Positions 42,600 to 53,016 of a stretch of 64,000 nucleotides of DNA are shown here, piece by piece. The position numbers and the translations under genes were made by a program. The notes below the pieces were generated by a model. That model was not told the origin of the DNA. It did no database searches and saw only the letters and a list, made by a program, of their open reading frames with translations. Every line of letters begins with the position of its first letter. The first letter of the stretch is position 1. This DNA is from Ascoidea asiatica. Its lineage: Eukaryota; Ascomycota; Saccharomycetes; Ascoideales; Ascoideaceae. The stretch covers positions 224,512 to 288,511 of the forward strand of contig BCKQ01000011.1 of NCBI GenBank assembly GCA_001600695.1, in the 5' to 3' direction.

Positions 42600-43077
42600 T
42601 GTTAATTATTTTATTCTTTTATTGGAATTGTCTTCGAATATTCTAGGCTGTTCTTAGACTTTCTCAGATTGCATAGATTGATCTACGACTACATTCTATT
42701 GCGTTCTCAGAACTTCCGTGTGCATGATAAATGTACTAGAACGTTCCGCGTCTGCAATATTTATTCTCTATTCGAAGTTCTGTGTGCATCTCAAATGTAC
42801 TGGAATCTTCGTGGTTGTTCTTAGAATGACGTAGTGTCTTCTAGAACAATACTTTATTTTATTTTTTTTCTTAAGTAGGGGAAGTAAACTTTCACATTAC
42901 AAATTTATTCTTAAGATGGGTTACCCGCTCCTATTTTCCATTAATATAAATAGGGCACTTACCTCCCATATTTTTTGTATAATTTTTATATATTTTGTAT
43001 TTTATTTAACAATTGTTTCAAATTTGAATCGGATATCTTTTTAGTAATAATTAGATGTTTTGCTCGAGCTACAATCA
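42600..43077 (+). repeat. 5' LTR
   Basis: 478 bp from TGTTAATTAT to CTACAATCA. A TATAAATAG box lies at 42945-42953. Heat-shock-like pairs are GAAcgTTC at 42739-42746 and TTCtaGAA at 42839-42846. Bases around 42829-42896 are unchanged between the two LTRs. It is the promoter-side copy of the element. Confidence 0.95.
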
Positions 43078-43680
43078 AATTTATTACTAAATTTGGATAA
43101 TCAATTCCTTATTAAAGATAAGTAAAATTTTATTTTTTCATTGTTGTCTATTTTTCAAAGTAAGTCTGAGCACAATTTTAAGTCTGTTGTTATTACGCTA
43201 ACAGGAGAGAGATCTCGAGCAAGTGCTTAATCCTCTGACATCTAATTCCCTCCTATAATATTTAGGACACATGTGGCCGTTATAGAACATCTTTCTTAGC
43301 TTTATGTTGCATAGGGTTAGTAAATAAACAGTAGTAATTTAATCGGAATTGAGTTATCTCATGGTTTGAAATCCTAGTCCGCTACTCATTCCATGTTAAA
43401 AATTAAAACCAAGTTTGTTTTGTACGGAAGTGTTAAGCCAATAAAAGAATTTACTAATCTATTTTCTTTAATATTACTTTCTATTTCAAATTATTTATAC
43501 TACTAATAATTCAACTAATATTACTTTTCAATTGTTGTTTCTTAATTACAATCTTAAATGCAACTTCAAAAAACAGAAAAACAAAAATAAAAAAAAAAAA
43601 AAAACCTTTCCAAAACCAAATAATTTTCTTTACGCATAACTAAAAGTAATCAACATTATGTTAACTGGAAAGATATAATC

Positions 43681-45149
43681 ATGACTGATACTATTAAATC
43701 TTAACCAAAAACTTTAATGACAACACTGCGTTAAATGAAGTTACATTTAATAAAATGAATAAACAATTTACATCAGTTAGTGAATCAATTAACAAACTAA
43801 GATCTGATGTCAGTGAATAATTTAAAAATTAAAATTCAAATACTCTTAAATACAGTAAGCATTTTGATGATTTAAGTTCTACTATTACAAATTAAACATA
43901 GGATATAGATTTTATTAAAGATATGCTTAAATCCATTACATCTTCTTTATCTAAAACTTCTACAATTAATGAACCTGTTGCTCAAATTAAACAAGAAGAT
44001 GCTTCTGCTTCAAACACAACTAGTGCTACAGCTAATAAAAATGTTGCTCCTCATTCGAATGTCAATACTACTGATGCAGCTGATAACACTAGATTTTTTG
44101 AAGCTGAAGACAAAATCAAAGAAGAAATTCTTAAATCACCAGCTATACCAGCTGCTGCTCCAAAAGTTCAAAAGTTTGCACAAGGTTTTCAAGCAGCCAA
44201 ACAAAATAACCAGAACATATTCACTGAACTGAATGAGGTTAATAACTGGAGATATGATCTCAATCAAATAAAATCTGCTGATATAAAGATTGAGTCTGCT
44301 GCTTGGGAGAATCCGAAGGTTGAAAGTGTTTAACTTTGGCCAGGTATGGCAATAAACAGAGATACTTCTGGTATTGGTATGGATGGTACTTCAAAAGCAC
44401 CAATATTAAAACAAAATATAATTATTGAAGGGAGACAAGATAGAAAATTAATGCTAAAATTACAATCTATTGAAACTTACTTCAAAATGAATAGGTTAAG
44501 ATATGATTTATGGGGTATAAATCTTTATAACTATATTCCACAATCTATGAATTTAGAATGGATTAATTTCATTAGAACCATTGCAAGAAATGGTTCAAAA
44601 AACCCTTCATGGCCTGCTGCCTGTGCTTTCATTCTCGGAGGTATAGACACAGATCAAAATTATAGAGCTTTAATTCAACAATCCAAAGAAATTAAACCCT
44701 CTGAAAATGAAAAAGTTGTTGATTATATTACAAGATTTAGAAATTCTTATGAAAGTCTTCCTTTAAATGCTGTTTCTAGTACTTTCATGAGATCAACAAT
44801 TATTTCTCAAATTAAAAATGAATTTCCTCATCAAATTCAATGGGAAACAAAATTTCCATCCAAAACAACTATTGAATTGTTCAACAAATTACTTAACTTG
44901 TTCAGTTCAACAGATGTTTTTCCAGTTGTTTCAAATGAAGTTATTATTGACAATGATATTTATAAGTTCAATAATCTTGAATCAATTATTGATTCAAACT
45001 CAAAGGAAAACTTCAATGCAATTCGTTCCACAACCAAAACTTGTGATTTCTGTAATCTCCCAGGACATTTCAGAAATACTTGTTTCTGGTATAGAAAATA
45101 CAAAAAAATTGATGAAACCGAAGCTGCAAAATTGAAAATCAAAAGGTAA
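43681..45149 (+). pseudogene. gag of the Ty3/gypsy element, disrupted
   Basis: The reading starts at a plausible ATG (43681), meets a TAA at 43702 and a one-base frameshift near 43710, and then runs in one frame to 45149. In-frame stops are at 43818, 43830, 43893 (TAA), 43899 (TAG) and 44331 (TAA). The last two open pieces are 43923-44333 and 44346-45149. The first 200 residues or so are Ala/Asn/Ser-rich. The capsid-like part holds WINFIRTIARNGSKNPSWPA and a helical segment. A retroviral zinc knuckle CDFCNLPGHFRNTC (C-x2-C-x4-H-x4-C) lies at about 45042-45083. Every stop is one C-to-T step from CAA or CAG. The last codons before the end form a candidate frameshift site into pol. Confidence 0.85.
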
Positions 45150-45150
45150 T
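45138..45150 (+). promoter_or_regulatory. candidate +1 programmed frameshift site between gag and pol
   Basis: Gag ends ATC AAA AGG TAA. The pol frame is +1 relative to gag. A Lys-tRNA on AAA (45141-45143) can slip forward one base onto AAA (45142-45144) with full re-pairing, after which decoding continues GGT AAT TCC. AGG in the A site is also the slow codon of the Ty1 site. Both frames overlap from 45136 to 45149. This could instead be a decay deletion. Confidence 0.4.
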
Positions 45151-48100
45151 TCCAATTCTAGATACAAAAACAAATATGACAAGAAGTCTAGTTACAGAAT
45201 TGCTGAAGAAGAAGTGGAGGAAGACCAATCTGAAAAGTCAGAGCTGGAACTGACCTCAGAATCCTTCTCCGACGATGAACATTTTAGATTAATTAACACC
45301 AACAACAAAAAGTTTCCTAATAGATATTTCAATTGTTCTGTTAATGATAAAAAGATGAAAATTCTTTTCGATACTGGTGCTGAATCCAACTATGTTTTTG
45401 AATCATCCTTAAAAGGCTTGGAAATCAAAATGCAACAGCGTAAGCCTACAACAATCCATGGCTTTACAGGGACAATGATAGTCAAGAATGATGTCATTTT
45501 ACCACTATTCATTGAAAACTTTGGTTTAATTGACATTAAATGTGCTGTTTTGCCAGAAAGTTCAACAAAAGCTTTCGATATTACTATTCGAAGTAGATTT
45601 CTCTACGACCATAAATTTTGTGCAAAAGGTAGTGATAGATTTTCAATTATGCTTTTTAACCAAGATAAAAAGTGTATTTTGAGTCCAGAAAATGATGATG
45701 AATTAGAAACATTTTATGTCTCAACATCACAGTCAAATGAGGAACAAGTGTTTGATCTTAAGAAATACTCTTACTTAAATGATTCAGCTCCAAGATTACC
45801 TCCAGAAAGACTGTTTAAACACACTATTGAAACAACTTCTGAAACACCAATTTATATTGGAAGTTACAACTATAGTCCTCTTCAACAAAAATTCATTGAT
45901 GAATTTGTTAAATCAAATGTAGAAGCTGGATTAATTTCTGAAATCAAAAGTGGTTGGAACTTTCCATTAGTTCTTGTTCCCAAAGATGATAGAACCTATA
46001 GAGTTTGCGTTGATTATAGGAAATTAAATGCTATTAGTGTTAGGCATTATTTTCCTTTGCCATCTATTGATATTTGCCTAAATAAACTCAATGGTGCTAA
46101 ATACTTCACTTGTTTGGATATGAAAAATGGCTTTTACCAAATTGCTTTAGATAATGATAGTAAAGCTAAAACTGCTTTTTCTTCCAATTCAGGTCATTAT
46201 CAATTCNNNNNNNNNNNNNNNNNNNNNNNNNNNNNNNNNNNNNNNNNNNNNNNNNNNNNNNNNNNNNNNNNNNNNNNNNNNNNNNNNNNNNNNNNNNNNN
46301 NNNNNNNNNNNNNNNNNNNNNNNNNNNNNNNNNNNNCTTTTGGTTTAGTCAATGGTACTTATACCTTTCAATCATTTATGATGAAAATTTTAGGCCACCT
46401 ACCTTATGTTATGGTTTATGTTGATGATATAATTATTTACAGCCATAATAAAGAAGATCATATTGATCAAGTTAATGAGGTCTTTACTCAACTTAAAAAA
46501 GAAAAACTGCAATTAAACGTGAAGAGGTCAAAATTCTTTTGCAAAGAAGTTAAATTTTTAGGACATATTGTTTTTTTAGAAGGAATCAAAACTGATCCTA
46601 CAAAGATCGAGAAAATCTTACATTGGCCATTACCAAAATCAATTACTTATATAAGAGGTTTCATTAACTTATGGTCATATTACCGAGAATTTATCTCAAA
46701 TTTTTCTCAACAAATGATCCCACTTACAGATTTATTGTTTGGGTCTCCTAAACCAGGAACAAAAATTGAATTAAAACCTTCTCAAATTGAATGCTTTACA
46801 TCAATAAAAGAAACATTAACTACTGCTCCTGTTTTAAAAGCATTTGATCCTGAGAGCGTTGCAATTTTAGAAACTGATGCTTCTGACTTTGCTTTAGGTT
46901 GTGTATTACTCCAACCCTATAAAAATGAGAACACTGGAAACATCCAATTATATCCTGTTGCTTTTGAATCAAGAAAATTTTCAAAAACACAACAAAAGTA
47001 TGCTGCTCAAGAGAGAGAACTTTTAGCTGTGGTTCATTCATTGATTCATTTTCACAAATATATTGAAGGATGCAAAATTATTGTTAGAACCGATCATGAA
47101 TCTCTTCAATATAGTAGAACTAAATCAGATCCTGGAAAAAGAGTTAGGAAATTCACTGAAATCATTGAACATTATGATTGTGATATTCAATATAAGCCTG
47201 GGAAACAAAATGTGGTTCCTGATTTACTATCAAGAAGGACTGATTTGGTTGATGAAAAAGCAAATGAGACATTAATGAAAATTGATGAACTTAATGAAAC
47301 TGAAACTCAGATCAAAACAATCAAAATAATTAAGGATTTGTGTGAAGTCGATCTTATTAGAATTAAAGAATTTTTTCAAAATAAAGAAATTCCTAAAAAT
47401 ATGAGTTCTAGATTTATCTTTGCTAACTTTATTTTCTATGATAATGAACTACATATTAGAATCAATGATCGTTTAGCTATTGTTTTAAGTGAAGATAAGT
47501 TTAAGGAAGTCTCTGAAAAAGTTCATCTTTCAAATGCTCACTGTTCCATTGGAAATCTAGAAAACATGGTAAATAAAAAAGACTTTCATCCTGATGGTAT
47601 TCTATTATTTCAAGAAGTTATTAGAGTTTGTCCTTATTGTCAGCTTATAAAAAAGCCATCACCTATTTCTAAGACATTAACTCCAATTCCTTCTGCAACA
47701 GCCTTCTCAAGATGGGGGATGGATTATATTGGTCCTTTTCAAAAAACTTCATCTGGAAATAAATTTTGTAACACTGCAATTGATTATGGTACAAATTATG
47801 CTTATGCTGTTGCAACACCAGATACTGGCTCGTTACCTATTTTAAATTTAATTCAAACTAACGTCACTAACCATCGTCAAATGAAAGAAATAATAATGAA
47901 TAATGGTTCTGGTTTTGTTGCAAATAATGTTATTGAGAAATTAGATTCCTTAGGAATCAAATGTCGCAAAACCACTCCATATTACCCAGAGACTAATGGT
48001 AAATGTGAGAAGTTTAATGGTTTATTCAAACAAATTTTATTTCATTTGAATGTTTCCTCAGAATGGGACCTCCTTATCAATGCTACATTAATTCAATACA

Positions 48101-48582
48101 GGCCAAGAAAGTCAAAATATGGGTTTTCACCTTACGTTTGAGGTTTTGGTGTATATTCAAGTTCAAGCAATAATATGCAACCCTATACAAGAGAATCTAG
48201 AGATGCCGAGGATCAAGAAGCTACTCAGTTAAGAGTCTTACAAATTGAAAAGCTAAATAAAAAAAGAAAGGAACATTCCAAAATTAAATGGAACATTGCA
48301 AATACCAAAAGTAACTTTCAAAAAGTCAAAGCAGTCAATAAAGTTTTTGAAGTAGGTGATTATGTTTTAAGACAAAGAGTTAGAAAACAAAAATTTGAAC
48401 CATATTATGATGGTCCACATTATGTGACAAAGGTTTTTGATAATAATGTTTACAAACTTTCTATTTTAAACGGTGCTGATATTAGAAATAAAGTAAATGA
48501 TAATAGATTAATTCCTGTTGGACTGACGATAAGCATCCAATTAAAATTTGTTCAATCATTCTTGAAAATTACGCAATGGTGA
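45150..48582 (+). pseudogene. pol of the Ty3/gypsy element (PR-RT-RH-IN), disrupted
   Basis: The frame holds an aspartic protease (LFDTGAESNYVF, about 45364-45400) and reverse transcriptase with VDYRKLN, LDMKNGFYQI and the YVDDIIIYS catalytic box (about 46417). RNase H follows (ETDASDFALGC about 46868 and RTDHESLQY). Integrase has an HHCC zinc site (HLSNAH...CPYC), the first catalytic Asp in MDYIGPF, NNGSGF where the second Asp is expected, and the Glu in NGKCEKFNG. A TGA at 48139-48141 stops the frame. Beyond it 48142-48582 continues in the same frame with a GPY/F-like module (YYDGPHYVTKVFDNNVYKL). The run of 130 N at 46207-46336 falls just before PFGL of the RT. Asn at the catalytic Asp and the stop both predict an inactive integrase. 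Confidence 0.9.
46207..46336. other. assembly gap (130 N) in RT
   Basis: The gap separates HYQF from PFGL. In Ty3/gypsy enzymes only about three residues normally lie between these motifs, so the true missing sequence may be about 10 bases and the N count nominal. Both flanks are in the same frame. Confidence 0.7.
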
Positions 48583-48640
48583 TAGATCAAAGTTAACTAA
48601 AATTTCAAGGACCATTGATTTGTAAATAGGGATATTTGAC

Positions 48641-49118
48641 TGTTAATTATTTTATTCTTTTATTGGAACTGTCTTCGAATATTTTAGGCTGTTCTTAGAC
48701 TTTCTAAGATTGCATAGATTGATCTACGACTACATTCTATTTTGTTCTCAGAACCGTTTTGTGCATCTTGAATGTACTAGAACGTTCTGGGTTTGCATTA
48801 TTGATTCTTTATTCTATATTCTGTGTGCATTTCGAATGTACTGAAATCTTTGTGGTTTTTCTTAGAATGACGTAGTGTCTTCTAGAACAATACTTTATTT
48901 TATTTTTTTTCTTAAGTAGGGGAAGTGAACTTTCACAGTACAAATTTATTCTTAAGATGGGTTACCCGCTCCTATTTTCTACTAATATAAACAGGGCACT
49001 TACCTCCCATATTTTTTATATAATTTTTATATATTTTATATTTTAATTAACAATTGTTTTTAATTTGAATTAGATATCTTCTTAGTAATAATTAGATATT
49101 TCGTTCGAACTACAATCA
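48641..49118 (+). repeat. 3' LTR
   Basis: This is 478 bp, equal in length to the 5' copy and about 91% identical by my count. TATAAACAG lies at 48986-48994, GAAcgTTC at 48780-48787 and TTCtaGAA at 48880-48887. The sequence just before it (AAATAGGGATATTTGAC) holds the only purine-rich stretch that could serve as the plus-strand primer tract. It ends 428 bases before the TOM70 ATG and is oriented towards it. Confidence 0.95.
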
Positions 49119-49546
49119 GTGCTAAACCCCATACTTCTCACTGTTCTCCGTCCATAAATCCCTTTCTTACTTAATTCTGACACGCATTGCTTACTGAAAA
49201 TTATCATTACCGTTACTCACTCTCGCAATATTATTAATGAAGTTTTTTTTCATATTTATCATCATTCACTTAACCTTACCACTTTAAAGCTACTACGATT
49301 TCTAATTCATACGAAATATCTAAATATCACTCACCACTTTTATTTCAATTTCTATCCTTAATTTTAGTAATTTTAATAAAACTTTGATAATTTCAACTCA
49401 GTAATGCTTGATTTTTTATTATTTATTTAATTAATTAATCAATTATCCTAAAATCATATTTATTCATCTATTTATATACTTATTTACTTTTTAATTTATT
49501 CATTTACTCATCTATTTATTATTAGTAAATATATTCTTTTTTAAAA
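49119..49546 (+). promoter_or_regulatory. TOM70 promoter remnant next to the 3' LTR
   Basis: The 428 bases are pyrimidine-rich on the top strand (CTCACTGTTCTCCGTCC near 49137), with TTTATT/TTCATT repeats close to the start codon. No clear TATA box is seen near the ATG. Confidence 0.4.
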
Positions 49547-51667
49547 ATGGCTCCAATAATTGAAAATCAATCAAGTAATTCAACTTTATGGGATAAAACA
49601 ACAAATTTTATAACTCAACATAAAACTGCTTTAGCTGTATCTGCAATTGTAGCAACAAGTGCAACTGGTGCTTATATTTATTTAAATAATCCAAAATTTA
49701 ATAAAGATAATAAAGATAAATTAAATGATTCAACTACCAATTCAAATTCAAATTCTCCATTAAGTAAAACTGCAAAAAAAAATAAAAAAAAAAAATTAAA
49801 AAGAAAAGCAGCTAAAAAAGATAATTTAAATCAATCAAATTCAGATTTAAATGATTCAACAAATAATTTAATAAATTATCCAACTGATGAAAAAAATTTA
49901 CCAAATTTATCTGATGAATTTATTTTAAATTTAAATAATGATAATAAATTAAAAATTGCAATACAATTAAAAGAAGATGGTAATACTAAATTTTCTGAAA
50001 AAAATTATAATAATGCTTTAATATATTATACAAATGCTTTAAAATTAAAAAAAGATCCAATTTTTTATTCAAATAGATCTGCATGTTATTCTGCTTTAAA
50101 TTTAAATCAACAAGTTATTGATGATACAACTCAAGCTTTAATTTTAAAACCGGATTATACAAAATGTTTATTAAGAAGAGCAATAGCTTATGAAAAATTA
50201 AGTAAATTTGTAAATGCAATGTATGATTTAACTGCTTTAACAATTTATGATGGTTTTAAAAATAAAGCTGTTGAACCAATTTTAGAAAGAATTTTAAAAA
50301 AACATTCTGTTGATATAGTTCAAAAAAAAATGTTAAAAAAAATTCCAAATTTACCAACAGCTTCTTCAATTTGTTCATTTTTTGGAGCTTTTAAAGCTGA
50401 ATTTAATAATTTAAATCAATTTATTAATTTAAATGAAAATGATGATAAATCTGGTGATTATTATTTATATCAAGCTTTAAAAAATTTAAATTTAAATACT
50501 CCTGAATCTTATGAATTAGCTGATTCTTTTTTTAATAAATCTGCTGAAGCTTATACTAAATCTTTAGGTTTATCTCTATCTGATGATGATGATGATGATG
50601 AAGATAAAGTAATTGATTCAAAAGACGAATCAAAAGATGATTCTAAAGTTGATTCAAAAGAAAAAGAATCTAATGTTGAATCAAAAGAAGAAACAAAGGT
50701 TGAATCTGATAAAAAAGATGAAGAATTAAAAGAACCAACTTCTCCAGAATCTTCTTCTGTTGTTATTGTTGATGATTCTTTAATTAAAGATCAAAAAAAA
50801 AATGCTTCAATTGCTTTTGAATATTTAGCTGCAATGAAATTCCTTAAAAATCAATCAACTGATGCTTTAGTAGATTTAGATAAATCAATAAAATTATGTC
50901 CAAGATCAAAATCTTATATTTTAAAATCTTTAATTGCTGCTGATAAAGCTGATTTTGATCAAGCAAATAAATTCTTTGATGATGCTTTAAAATTAGATTC
51001 AAATAATCCTGATGTTTATTATCATAAAGGTCAAATGTTTTATTTAACTGGTGATTTATTACATGCAGAAACTGAATTTAATAAAGCAAGAGATTTAAAT
51101 CCAACTAATGTTTATGCTCATATTCAATTAGCTTGTATAGCTTATAGAAATGGTAAAATTTCTGATGCAACTGATCAATTTAAAAAAGCAACTGAGAAAT
51201 TTCCTGATTGTCCAGAAATTCCTAATTATTATGGTGAAATTTTAGCTGATAGAGGTGAAACTGAAAAAGCAATTGAACAATTTGATTTATCTTCAAATTT
51301 ACAAAAAAAATCTGATCAAGTTACAATTGGTATTGTACCTTTAATTAATAAAGCAACTTTATTATCAAGAGTACCTGAAAAATTAGAAGAAGCAACAAAA
51401 TTATTAGAAGAAGCTTGTGAAACTGATTCAAAATCTGAATTAGCTAGAATTACTTTAGCTCAAATTCGTTTACAACAAAATAAAATTAATGATGCAATTA
51501 AATTATTTGAAGAAAGTGCAGAATTAGCAAGAAATTTTGATGAAAAAGTTCAAGCAATTTCTTTTGCAGAAGCTGCAAAAATGCAATTAGAAATTCAAAA
51601 AAATCCCATTCTTTCTGCTAAAGTTCAAGAAATGTTACAATCACTTGGTGCTGTACCCCCATCATAA
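49547..51667 (+). CDS. TOM70: Tom70, mitochondrial outer-membrane import receptor
   Basis: This 706-residue receptor binds Hsp70/Hsp90-delivered carrier precursors. An N-terminal anchor lies at residues 27-45 (TALAVSAIVATSATGAYIYL), followed by a Lys-rich linker (KKNKKKKLKRKAAKK). The clamp-type TPR domain comes next (residues 140-240: AIQLKEDGNTKFSEKNYNNA, YYTNALKLKKDPIFYSNRSA, CLLRRAIAYEKL). The larger C-terminal TPR array follows (DPNVYYHKG-like DVYYHKGQMFYLTGDLLHAE, IPNYYGEILADRGETEKAIE). An acidic insert with DSKDESKDDSK repeats (about residues 345-405) separates the two TPR parts and is longer than in S. cerevisiae Tom70 (617). The topology and TPR order make the call firm. Confidence 0.95.
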   Translation: MAPIIENQSSNSTLWDKTTNFITQHKTALAVSAIVATSATGAYIYLNNPKFNKDNKDKLNDSTTNSNSNSPLSKTAKKNKKKKLKRKAAKKDNLNQSNSDLNDSTNNLINYPTDEKNLPNLSDEFILNLNNDNKLKIAIQLKEDGNTKFSEKNYNNALIYYTNALKLKKDPIFYSNRSACYSALNLNQQVIDDTTQALILKPDYTKCLLRRAIAYEKLSKFVNAMYDLTALTIYDGFKNKAVEPILERILKKHSVDIVQKKMLKKIPNLPTASSICSFFGAFKAEFNNLNQFINLNENDDKSGDYYLYQALKNLNLNTPESYELADSFFNKSAEAYTKSLGLSLSDDDDDDEDKVIDSKDESKDDSKVDSKEKESNVESKEETKVESDKKDEELKEPTSPESSSVVIVDDSLIKDQKKNASIAFEYLAAMKFLKNQSTDALVDLDKSIKLCPRSKSYILKSLIAADKADFDQANKFFDDALKLDSNNPDVYYHKGQMFYLTGDLLHAETEFNKARDLNPTNVYAHIQLACIAYRNGKISDATDQFKKATEKFPDCPEIPNYYGEILADRGETEKAIEQFDLSSNLQKKSDQVTIGIVPLINKATLLSRVPEKLEEATKLLEEACETDSKSELARITLAQIRLQQNKINDAIKLFEESAELARNFDEKVQAISFAEAAKMQLEIQKNPILSAKVQEMLQSLGAVPPS

Positions 51668-52515
51668 TCAAATTAAATTTAATATAAATAAAAATTCTGA
51701 AATAAGTATAAAAATTAAAAAAAAATCAATTAATATTAATCTTAATAAAACTATTAATATTAATGTTAACAATAATAATAATAATAAAATTAATAGTAAT
51801 AAAAATACAGATATTCATTTTATTGGTTTAAAAAAAGATTTAAAGAAAAATTTCATTGATATATCCTCTTATTTTTTTTTCATATTTTATTATTTAATAT
51901 TTGTTTGTTATGTTTTATATCAAAGATCAAAATATTTATTAACTTATAAAGAAAAAAATAAAAATATAAAATAAAAAAAATGAACTCTCAAAATTTGATT
52001 TTAAATTCTTATTCTTTTGTGTGCTAACTGGATTTTTCATTTTTTTCGATATTCATCTGCTTGATTTTTTTGTTTTTTTTCAATTAGTTTCAATTTGTTT
52101 CATTCTATTTTCGAATTTAAAAATATTATTTTAGGTTTTTTTATTTATTTCATTTTTTTTCATCATTTTTGTCATTTTGTTTATGTTTTTTTATTTAATT
52201 TGTTTTAATGATTCATAAAATTTAAAACTATGAGTTCATTATTTCAATTTTATGAATATTTTTTACCCTATCACTTCACTTTCATTAATTGATTTACATT
52301 TCTGCTTTATTAGTGGATAATTTCATCATTAAATATTATTAAACTATCTTGTACATAAATATATATATATATATTGAATGAATAAAAGCAGAATTTCACT
52401 TTTTATGGGAAATGTAGATTGAGAAGTGAAAAAAAATAAAAAAATCGTTAACTATTTACATTATGTACAAAGAATTAAGTTAATTTCTTTTTTTTTCAAA
52501 TGAAAATTTTTATAA
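51668..52515. other. TOM70-PAM18 convergent intergenic region
   Basis: The 848 bases contain Asn/Ile-type AT repeats just past the TOM70 stop, which keep a frame open to 51974 without an ATG (not called). T-rich tracts follow, with a TA dinucleotide run near 52359-52374 and A-runs near 52428-52442. Polyadenylation signals of both genes must lie here. Confidence 0.4.
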
Positions 52516-53016
52516 TTATTTACTTCTTAAACCACCTCTTTTCTCTAAAAAGTCTTTGGCTTCATTGATTTTCGTAGCTAAATATGGACTACCACCTTTA
52601 TCTGGATGATTTAATAACATAATTCTTCTATGACTTTCTTTTAATTTTGTTTTAGTTAAAGTACTTTCTCTTAAATTTAATATCTGTAATGCTTCTTTTG
52701 CAGCCATTTTATTACCAAAACCACCTTTAAAAAAAGGTTTACCATGAAGACCAGGTTGTTTAGATTTGAATAATCCAGCAGCAAAATAAGCAGCAGTAAA
52801 ACCTCCAAGAACACTTAAATATGGATGTGCTGAAGCAGTATCAACTATCTGATCGAAATAATAATCTGCAGTTCCTTTTTCTGGTTTTTTAATATCTTGA
52901 GTTGGATGTGCACCAAAATTTTGCCTTTGATAATTAGCATATAAGTTCTGCTGTTCTCTTAAATCATCATCAAGAATCTCTTCCTGACTTTTTATATTGC
53001 TATGTGGTATATCCAT
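52516..53016 (-). CDS. PAM18: Pam18/Tim14, J-protein of the mitochondrial import motor
   Basis: This 166-residue protein has the Pam18 plan: a hydrophilic intermembrane-space arm, one membrane segment at residues 65-82 (YLSVLGGFTAAYFAAGLF), then FKGGFGNKMAAKEALQILNL and a J domain with the HPD tripeptide at 137-139 (RIMLLNHPDKGGSPYLATKI). The protein ends NEAKDFLEKRGGLRSK, nearly the family consensus. It stimulates matrix Hsp70 at the TIM23 channel and pairs with Pam16. The long arm (60 residues) resembles S. cerevisiae Pam18 more than Mdj2. Confidence 0.95.
   Translation of the reverse strand: MDIPHSNIKSQEEILDDDLREQQNLYANYQRQNFGAHPTQDIKKPEKGTADYYFDQIVDTASAHPYLSVLGGFTAAYFAAGLFKSKQPGLHGKPFFKGGFGNKMAAKEALQILNLRESTLTKTKLKESHRRIMLLNHPDKGGSPYLATKINEAKDFLEKRGGLRSK

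Larger units (their letters stand above)
42600..49118 (+). mobile_element. Ty3/gypsy-type LTR retrotransposon, degenerate
   Basis: The element is 6.5 kb with paired direct LTRs of 478 bp, TG...CA ends, a gag with a CCHC knuckle, and a pol ordered protease, reverse transcriptase, RNase H, integrase, the Ty3/gypsy (Metaviridae) order. GTGCT lies directly after the 3' LTR and also three bases before the 5' LTR, a likely 5-bp target duplication. It is dead: there are several stops in gag, one stop in integrase, and a catalytic Asp codon changed to Asn. A 130-N assembly gap sits in the RT. By eye the LTRs differ at about 44 of 478 positions with no indels, so the insertion is not recent. I could not recognise a tRNA primer-binding site after the 5' LTR. 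It sits between FPR1 and TOM70. Confidence 0.95.

Noticed and set aside
43681-44333. TAA/TAG reassigned to Gln in this genome
   Set aside because: All host genes end at TAA, TAG or TGA in the expected places and none reads through such codons; the stops are confined to the decayed element.
51645-51974. 109-codon frame overlapping the TOM70 end
   Set aside because: It begins with TTG, has no ATG, and is Asn/Ile/Lys low-complexity from AT repeats.
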